From Blastomussa wellsi (Eukaryota > Cnidaria > Anthozoa > Scleractinia > Plerogyridae): 64,000 nucleotides of DNA. Shown here piece by piece: positions 58,211-64,000 of this stretch. Under the pieces are notes generated by a model. That model did not search any database and was not told the origin of the DNA. It saw nothing but the letters and a program-made list of their open reading frames with translations. Where the stretch lies: contig OX393573.1 in the NCBI GenBank assembly GCA_947652115.1, positions 10,299,511 through 10,363,510 of the forward strand, given 5' to 3'. The first letter of the stretch is position 1. The number at the start of each line of letters is the position of its first letter. Position numbers and translations under genes: made by a program.

Positions 58211-59453
58211 CTTTTACTTAAAAACCATTTATAGTTTTAAATGCTTTCCGAATTCGTTTATACGTGTCATCATTCTCTTCAATGATTGCTATGTACTTGT
58301 ATTTAATTTGTTACTAAGCAGAGTAAATATTCCATACCACATTGATCATTCTTGGAAACAACTGTTTGTGTAGGTGTCAGGTTCATAATTATTTGTACCA
58401 AATGGAATATTCTAAAAGCGAATCAGAATATTCAAATTAAAATGCACCAAAATTCGCAATTAAAACACGTTACATTATTCTTCATAGACATACCATATTC
58501 ATTCTTGAAACAAATGGCGTATAATATTTGCCCCTTTTGGCATTGTTCCTGATGTGATCCTAAACCAGGGCACCTCTATAATCACGTTGGGTAAACTGCA
58601 TGCTAAACGAAAAAGAAACGGTCTATTTAAACTTTCCATTCATACCTTTCTTAGTTTTCTTTTTTTTCCTTGAATTGAATAGGGGTCATTTTTTTTATCA
58701 AAATTCCGTTTTCAAGTTATCGTTAAACAGGGTCTAGGTTTAAGAACCTTCGCGGCACACACCTATCTGAAATTTAAGATACTACGCCCCGCGACCCGGG
58801 ACTTAAACACTGCTCCAAAGTGTCAAGTATCAAATTCATTTCTTTCTTTCTTTCTTTCTATATGCCCACAAGAAAACGTGACGCCATGTCATTTTCGTTA
58901 ATGCAAAAAGTCGCTAAGATGGCAATGCAGGCCGCTTTGGACCCTTACTAGTTAACGATGGATTACGCTTATATAGATTTACCAAATTTATTCTCGAAGC
59001 GATTCAGGCTTGCTTGGAATATATGGACTGGGGTTTTGTTCACCAGCGGACAAATCAAAATGGGGTGTATAGATGTCGGTTCAATGATACAAACAACTCG
59101 CAGTTCAACCCAACGAATTACGTTTTTATTTGGAATTCCTAAGTCTTCTTCCGTTCTAAAACGTAACCACGCGCTTCTATTTTTGCGCCGTTACATAAAC
59201 ACTAAGAAATTAAACGAACAACTGAGCACTAATACTCTACATTTTATTACTGAACAAGATAAAGTTTAAATGTCGACTGGAAAAGCTTTAAAGCAGTTTT
59301 TACTTGAATTTTACAGTCAGTGAGCTTGAGGTATATATTAGCTCCTCCACTATTATTATCCTCTTTCATCCATTTTTAATTTATTCTTCTGTGTAATTAT
59401 TTGGGTTTTTGGTTAAGGCCACCTTTTTTCCATATATATACATTTTGCTTCTC
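58211..59453. other. Region without a supported gene
   Basis: AT-rich with a (TTTC)n run at about 58842-58860. The 103-codon frame at 58958-59269 has no recognisable motif and is not called. Confidence 0.5.
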
Positions 59454-59620
59454 AGTGGCAGATCAAGGGGGTTCCGGGGGACCCGGATCCCCTGCCCCTT
59501 CTCTAACCGAATGTTTTGTTTTTACAACTTGATTGACGCTAAATTCTTTAATCGCCAGGATGATAATGATCGCTTTGACCCCCTGTCAAAAATCCTGGAA
59601 CCGTCCCTCCGTAGGTAGCT
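59454..59620. repeat. Dispersed repeat with CAGTGGCAGATCAAGGGGG start
   Basis: G-rich left end (CAGTGGCAGATCAAGGGGG) and a CCCCCTGTCAAAAATCCTGG, CCGTCCCTCCG right part suggest a degraded MITE. The ends are not resolved. Confidence 0.45.
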
Positions 59621-59966
59621 ACTGCTGTAACCCGTACATCTACTTTTCAAGTTTGTGTCCTTCTTTCTTTTACTGTTATTGCCCGGGCGGGAGGACTCGA
59701 ATATGAAAAGGGTGGGCATGCTCGTAGGAAATTTTCAATTAAACCCCAAGCTCTTTTGACCACTAAAAGATAATTAAAAATATACATATTTAATATATAT
59801 TTTTATATTTCTTCGCCTACAGCCCTAAATGAGACTTCACGATTAAATATAATGGTGTTTTGCCGAGAACACCCTAAGTGAGACCAAAATCCGAAATTTA
59901 CACAACTAAGCGAGACAACGAGCATCCCCGCCCCTTTCATATGCGAGTCTCCCCCACTGTTCACCT

Positions 59967-60260
59967 GTGTGGGACGGTCCCAGCAATGAATTAGCTGATA
60001 ACTTACAAAGGCTTCAAAATCGCGCCATTAGGGTTATCACAAAATCTGGTTATGGCTCTAGTGCTACCACTCTTCGCTCAAATCTGCGGTGGGATGACCT
60101 CTATACCAGATGGGAAAACAAAAAGCGAAACTAATATTTAAAACCTTGATGATAAGCTCAGCTAACGTCGCCGTACTTAAAAGATTTTTTTATACCATTC
60201 AACACAGAATACGAACTCAGGGACAAGCCTTTGGTTGCCTTTTTACAAATCTGCATTAGC
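59967..60260 (+). pseudogene. LINE reverse-transcriptase C-terminal fragment
   Basis: The plus strand reads VWDGPSNELADNLQRLQNRA, IRVITKSGYGSSATTLRSNL and RWDDLYTRWENKKRN, then stops. This is the RT-thumb and C-terminal signature of CR1/L2-type LINEs (QNRAxRVIT). It is a short 3' remnant. Confidence 0.75.
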
Positions 60261-60262
60261 AA

Positions 60263-60360
60263 ATAAAGTTGTATGTATGTATGCTAAAATTTGAAGAACA
60301 TCTGTAGTAGTTTCTGTTACTAAAATTTGAACAACATCTGTAGCAGTTTCGGTCACAAAA
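60263..60360. repeat. Two direct copies of a 37-bp repeat
   Basis: CTAAAATTTGAAGAACATCT with GTAGTAGTTTCTGTTA is followed by a near copy with GTAGCAGTTTCGGTCA. It lies between the LINE fragment and the GPCR fragment. Confidence 0.7.
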
Positions 60361-60426
60361 TTAATGGAAACTTCAAGAGTTTGAAAATGGTCATTCACCG
60401 CCACAGTTTGATGTCTACGAGACGCA

Positions 60427-60650
60427 TTAGCTCGCGAAACACCAAAACTGTCTGATCGTGTCCTTCACTGCCTGTCGCACTTCTCTCATCTTCCAACAGT
60501 ACAGAAATGGATTCAGAGATGAGTTCAACAAACAGAGGGTTACTGATAGAACGTGAAAGAAGTCAAAAGATGGTGTAGGTACACAAGATCCACCAGGTAG
60601 ACTTAAAACTGCGGTGTTTATATCAATCGGAAGATAACAAGCCACTAATC
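60427..60650 (-). pseudogene. Rhodopsin-family GPCR, C-terminal (TM7) fragment
   Basis: The minus-strand frame ends in TM7 with NSSLNPFLYCWKMREVRQAV (NPxxY present as NPFLY), then a short tail DTIRQFWCFAS and stop. The preceding VLSVTLCL part is TM7 hydrophobic sequence and SLPGGSCVPT is extracellular loop 3-like. TM1-6 are missing: upstream (toward 60670) the frame runs into the dispersed repeat with GGCCCGAAGGGCCGCCAAGC. It is a truncated gene or pseudogene. Ligand class cannot be told from TM7 alone. Confidence 0.75.
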
Positions 60651-60667
60651 TCATTTGTAATCTCATT

Positions 60668-61020
60668 TGTAGGTCCGGCGGCCCGAAGGGCCGCCAAGCG
60701 GAGCCCCATACTCATATGGGAAAGAAAACGAAACCCATGAGTTGATTTTCTCATGGTTATCATGGCTAGCGGTATTGCTCGTGGGCGCGTACGCACGACG
60801 ACGGCGACGACGACGACGGAGTCGCGCAACATGGCGGCCTTGTCAAGACCTTGTCAGCCTTATCAGCTTACATCTTTGTAAAAGGGCAGCCATGTTATGG
60901 TCAATTGACAGCTGTCAAATCGAGGTATCCGCTGACCAGTATCACATGACCAGATCGCGGGCTCAGGTTAGAACTCATCGAGCTAACGAGTTTTTTTTAA
61001 GCTGACCGCTGACCAGGCAT
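60668..61020 (+). repeat. Dispersed repeat (copy 1) with GGCCCGAAGGGCCGCC start
   Basis: Shares CCATACTCATATGGGAAAG, TTCTCATGGTTATCATGGC, GGTCAATTGACAGCTGTCAA and TGACCAGATCGCGGGCTCAG with 62850-63110. It contains an extra (CGA)n-rich insert at about 60790-60830. The open frames are repeat-derived. Confidence 0.8.
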
Positions 61021-61279
61021 TGGTTTTCTTCATTAATCGCGGGTCAGGTCCGATTTTTTTCTTCTGGCAGCATTTTTTAACTTTTTATGGTCATTCTTAA
61101 GGGAAATTCTGCAATTCGAGTTGACGTTTTTAATTATTAATTATTTCAGGAATTGTTAAAGAAGTATATACTAAATCATTTAAACTATATCTAGCTACGT
61201 ACCATTAAAGTTATTTACAATTTAATATGTATGCGAAAATTTAGAAGGTATCAATTATCTAAAAATGTGAACTTAAAGC

Positions 61280-62290
61280 ACCCTAGCAGTATAAGTTACA
61301 TGTATCACAATTATCTATTAAAAGTATAAGGCCATTGTCTTTAATATATTGCTTAAAACTGTTAACATCAGGTTGCTCTCTTTCGCTGTACACGTGGTCT
61401 AATTTGTTCCAAAGGGGAGGCCCAAAATATCGTAAAGAATGTTTTCCATAATGTACTGTGCGAAAACGTGGGATATTAAAATGAGCGTTCCTCGGATTAT
61501 ATCGTTTAGGGGCAGTGTTAAATATTTCTGTTATATAAGTGGGCACAATGCTAGTCCAGTTTTTACTTTACACGAGATGACGATGTTTTGTAACCGTTGT
61601 CGGTACAGACTTGTAGACTTGCTCTTGTTAAAAACTCACTGTAGGTCTGCGATTTGGATTTAAAGACTGTTTTAGTCCTAGCGCGCAAAATGAGAGCTTC
61701 CATCCGCGGCCGGCAACATGCGCTCCTGAATTCTTTCCAATTTCTGCTTATCGGATGATTTGCAAAAGTGCAATTTCACAATATGTTAGGTGAGGCAGAA
61801 TAGAGCATTTTTTCAGACTGAGGCATTAAATTGCGTAGCCCCAGCAAGACCCCCACCTTACAGCTCGTTTTCTTGCAAATGCCACTGATGTGTTCAGTGA
61901 ATGACAGTTTGTTATCAATGCTTACTCCAAGATTTTTGAGATGATCAGATGATTTGACTACATGTCTATTGAATTCCATATCATAATCAATGCATGCCCA
62001 GTAATTTCCGTGGTAAGGATCTGGTATTTCTGAGAGCTGGCTTGAAGTAGGTTCCCCTTATACCATTGTCACACTGCCTCTGTTTGTCTCTTGAGAGTTT
62101 GGGTGGCTTTTCGCCATTATTATCGTTGGTGTATATTTGAGGATCATCATTATCATAAACAGATTAGCAGACTGCCTATGCATTGAGAGATAGTTTTGAA
62201 ACAAGTTCCAAAGTAGAGGTCCGAAGGAGGAGCCTTGTGGATGGCCCCTTGTTTGTTCTTTCCATGCACTATGTGCGTCTTACAGTTTGA
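61280..62290 (-). pseudogene. CR1/L2-type LINE, 3' reverse-transcriptase remnant
   Basis: Minus-strand remnants in order: RGHPQGSSFGPLLWNLFQN (near 62190-62260), a disrupted YADD region (near 62140), VVKSSDHLKNLGVSIDNKLS with ICKKTSCKVGVLLGLRNLMP (61776-61979), KLHFCKSSDKQKLERIQER (near 61720-61770), and the C-terminal NPRNAHFNIPRFRTVHYGKH with SLRYFGPPLWNKL (61283-61546). Stops and frameshifts break the frame, so it is inactive. Confidence 0.85.
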
Positions 62291-62696
62291 CCCTGTTTCT
62301 TCTGCGCTCAAAACTTGATCGCAAAAGAGTCAGAGCCGTTTCCGAAAAGCGATATGCTTTAAAGGAGCATTTTCACGGTGATTTTGGAGTGTTCTGGTCA
62401 ATTATGTGCTTTAAATTCATTGCTTAATACATTTACTCGTACAAAAAATGCGTCTTGAGAATTGCGAAGAAGATATCACATGAAAATTTAGCAGGAAGAG
62501 CAAACCATAATAGCTGGTTTCCCTATTTTGTCAGGAGATGGCTTGAGAAATTGAAAAAAGTGGCAAATGTTTTCAATTTTCAATCAACTTCCATCCTCTA
62601 ATATGGGCATTTGAAAATTTCAGTAATAGAACAAGAGTCTTGCTGAAAAAAACTGACCATTTTCGAGCTGGACCTCTATTCTTGTAAGAGAAAGAT
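62291..62696. other. Region without a supported gene
   Basis: AT-rich and non-coding. It may be 5' LINE sequence too degraded to read. Confidence 0.45.
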
Positions 62697-63110
62697 ATTC
62701 AGATGAGTATATTAGCCGATCAAAAAGAAGTGCGAACTTGACAGTTGAACACAATAGACAGCCGGCCACGCCCATTCTGACGGTAAAACAATTTGAAGGG
62801 AAATCCCACCATTTGGCAGAAAACGTGAGGCATGAATATTTAAATAATAGTGGAGCTCCGACGGCCCGAAGGGCCGCCAAGCGAAGGCCCATACTCATAT
62901 GGGAAAGAAAACGAAACCCACGAGTTTATTTTCTCATGGTTATCATGGCCAGCTTACATCTTTGTTATAGGGCATCCATGTTATGGTCAATTGACAGCTG
63001 TCAAATCGAGGTATCCGCTGACCACTATCATATGACCAGATCGCGGGCTCAGGTTAGAACTCATCGAAGTAACGTGTTTGTTAAGTTGACCGCTGACCAG
63101 GCATTGGTTT
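62697..63110 (+). repeat. Dispersed repeat (copy 2), compound of two modules
   Basis: The first module (62697-62845: CAGATGAGTATATTAGCCG, CCCATTCTGACGGTAAAA, CATTTGGCAGAAAAC) recurs at 63837-63975. The second (62850-63110) is the same as 60668-61020, lacking the CGA-rich insert. Confidence 0.85.
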
Positions 63111-63234
63111 TCTAATTATTATTTATTTCAGAGAAATTTTTAAGAACCAGCAAAAATAGGAGCGCCGCTTTTAGGCTTGGCTAAATCTATATATTAGAAT
63201 CTGGTTAATGAGTTTCGAATCGCTTCTACTAGGA

Positions 63235-63370
63235 GGGAGGCGTGGTAGCCTAATGGTTAGTGCGCTCGTCTCCGGATCGGACGGTCCGCGTTCGAGCCCT
63301 GGCTGCTTAATGCTACTGAGACCGGGATAAGCTCTCGTAGTATGTGCCACTAGGCACGAAGCTTTACCTT
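63235..63370 (+). mobile_element. tRNA-derived SINE (family B), internally deleted
   Basis: A complete tRNA-like head (GGTAGCCTAATGGTTAGTGC A box, GCGTTCGAGCCCTGG B box) joins directly to the tail (TGCTACTGAGACCGGGATAA, GCCACTAGGCAC). The body is lost. Confidence 0.88.
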
Positions 63371-63589
63371 ATCTACTAGCGTTTCAAGCGCTTATGTTAG
63401 CAACTCAAGAAAAAAAGTCCTACAAAAGTGGTCAAACTTGGTTAACACCAGTTAGCTCATTAACTAATCTCTATTGTTTAAATATACGTGACGGAATATC
63501 TCCTCCAAAAGGGGGATTTGCGGAACAATATACGGTAAAATGGGTTTGACCACTTACCTATTGCGTGAAAGTGTCAAAGATGCACATTT

Positions 63590-63835
63590 TAATTCGGCTA
63601 ATATGGGCACCACACCCTGCTTTTTACCCCAACCCACTGCATCCTACACATCCCTGCTTCTTAAACTAACACACTGTTTCCTACACCGCACCCCTGGTTC
63701 CTACACGCCCTTGCTCTCTACACCCTCTCCTGCTTCCTATACCCTCCCCACTTCTTCCACTTCTCCCCCCTGCTTCCTACTCGCTCCCCTGCTACCTGAA
63801 CCATCACCTTGCTTCCTAAACAATCCTCCCAAGTG
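63590..63835. repeat. Pyrimidine-rich degenerate minisatellite
   Basis: Repeated CTGCTTCCTACACC-like units, with irregular lengths. The plus-strand frame rich in S, T, P and L is a repeat artefact. Confidence 0.85.
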
Positions 63836-63836
63836 A

Positions 63837-64000
63837 GATACCCAGATGAGTATATTAGCCGCTAAAAAAGAGGTTCGAAATTGATACCTGCACACCATAG
63901 ACAGATGGCCATGCCCATTCTGACGGTAAAAAAATTTACAGGGAAATCCCCCATTTGGCAGAAAAAAAATGAAGCAATAGAATCTGGTTAATGAGTTTCG
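63837..64000 (+). repeat. Second copy of the 62697 module, cut by the window edge
   Basis: Repeats the words listed for 62697-62845. AGAATCTGGTTAATGAGTTTCG at 63979 also repeats 63197-63218. Confidence 0.8.

Noticed and set aside
58958..59269. 103-codon frame
   Set aside because: No motif, unusual composition and no splice context.

Overview
The window reads as nuclear DNA of an anthozoan cnidarian, most likely a stony coral. The evidence is intron-rich animal genes with GT-AG (and a few GC-AG) introns, an animal-type long-chain acyl-CoA synthetase, a fibrinogen-related domain gene, a rhodopsin-type GPCR fragment, and a dense mix of tRNA-derived SINEs, short inverted-repeat elements, Penelope-like elements and LINE remnants. 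Species cannot be fixed from the sequence alone. Host coding sequence is a small fraction of the window; most of it is introns and mobile DNA. A 200-base N gap lies at 13684-13883.

Layout. (1) 357-12222, + strand: 13 internal exons of an ACSL1/5/6-type long-chain fatty acid CoA ligase, phase-consistent across every junction. The N-terminal exons lie off the left edge and the C-terminal exons are not found before or after the gap. Its introns hold SINEs, several inverted-repeat elements, a 4-bp satellite and a roughly 76-bp minisatellite. (2) 12240-13683: frameshifted remnant of a KIAA1958/ZMYM-like (Crypton-type tyrosine recombinase) gene. (3) 13884-16346: a large inverted duplication (two 842-base arms around a 779-base spacer) carrying two opposed copies of an unrecognised 138-residue ORF; the left arm begins exactly at the N gap. 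(4) 17120-25322, + strand: two terminal exons of a fibrinogen-related (FReD) gene separated by a 7.6 kb intron. In that intron sits a convergent gene pair: an unrecognised 245-residue ORF (+) and a three-exon 966-residue zinc-finger/SAP protein (-), bracketed by an imperfect inverted repeat. I read this as a candidate undescribed two-gene DNA transposon.

(5) 25323-36950: no convincing conserved gene, but a possible small spliced transcript with a 59-codon ORF and a tandemly duplicated exon (30436-35371). (6) 36950-45587: nested elements: a 1.6 kb palindrome flanked by TTAA, a TA-flanked TIR element inserted inside another MITE, and a larger TIR element split by a head-to-head Penelope-like pair with a 13-bp target duplication. 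(7) 46600-51960: a broken LINE on the - strand, interrupted by a short MITE and by a 3.0 kb TIR element with 6-bp target duplications that carries two opposed arrays of a 21-22 bp minisatellite. (8) 52000-64000: Penelope-type terminal repeats, MITEs, a possible first coding exon of a mitochondrial-type protein (57589-57714), two more LINE remnants, a GPCR C-terminal fragment, SINEs and duplicated repeats.

The ACSL and FReD genes are the only clearly conserved host genes, and they have no evident functional link. The biology of the window is dominated by element-into-element insertion. The most informative objects are the intronic two-gene unit, the inverted duplication beside the gap and the nested insertions whose target-site duplications can be read directly.
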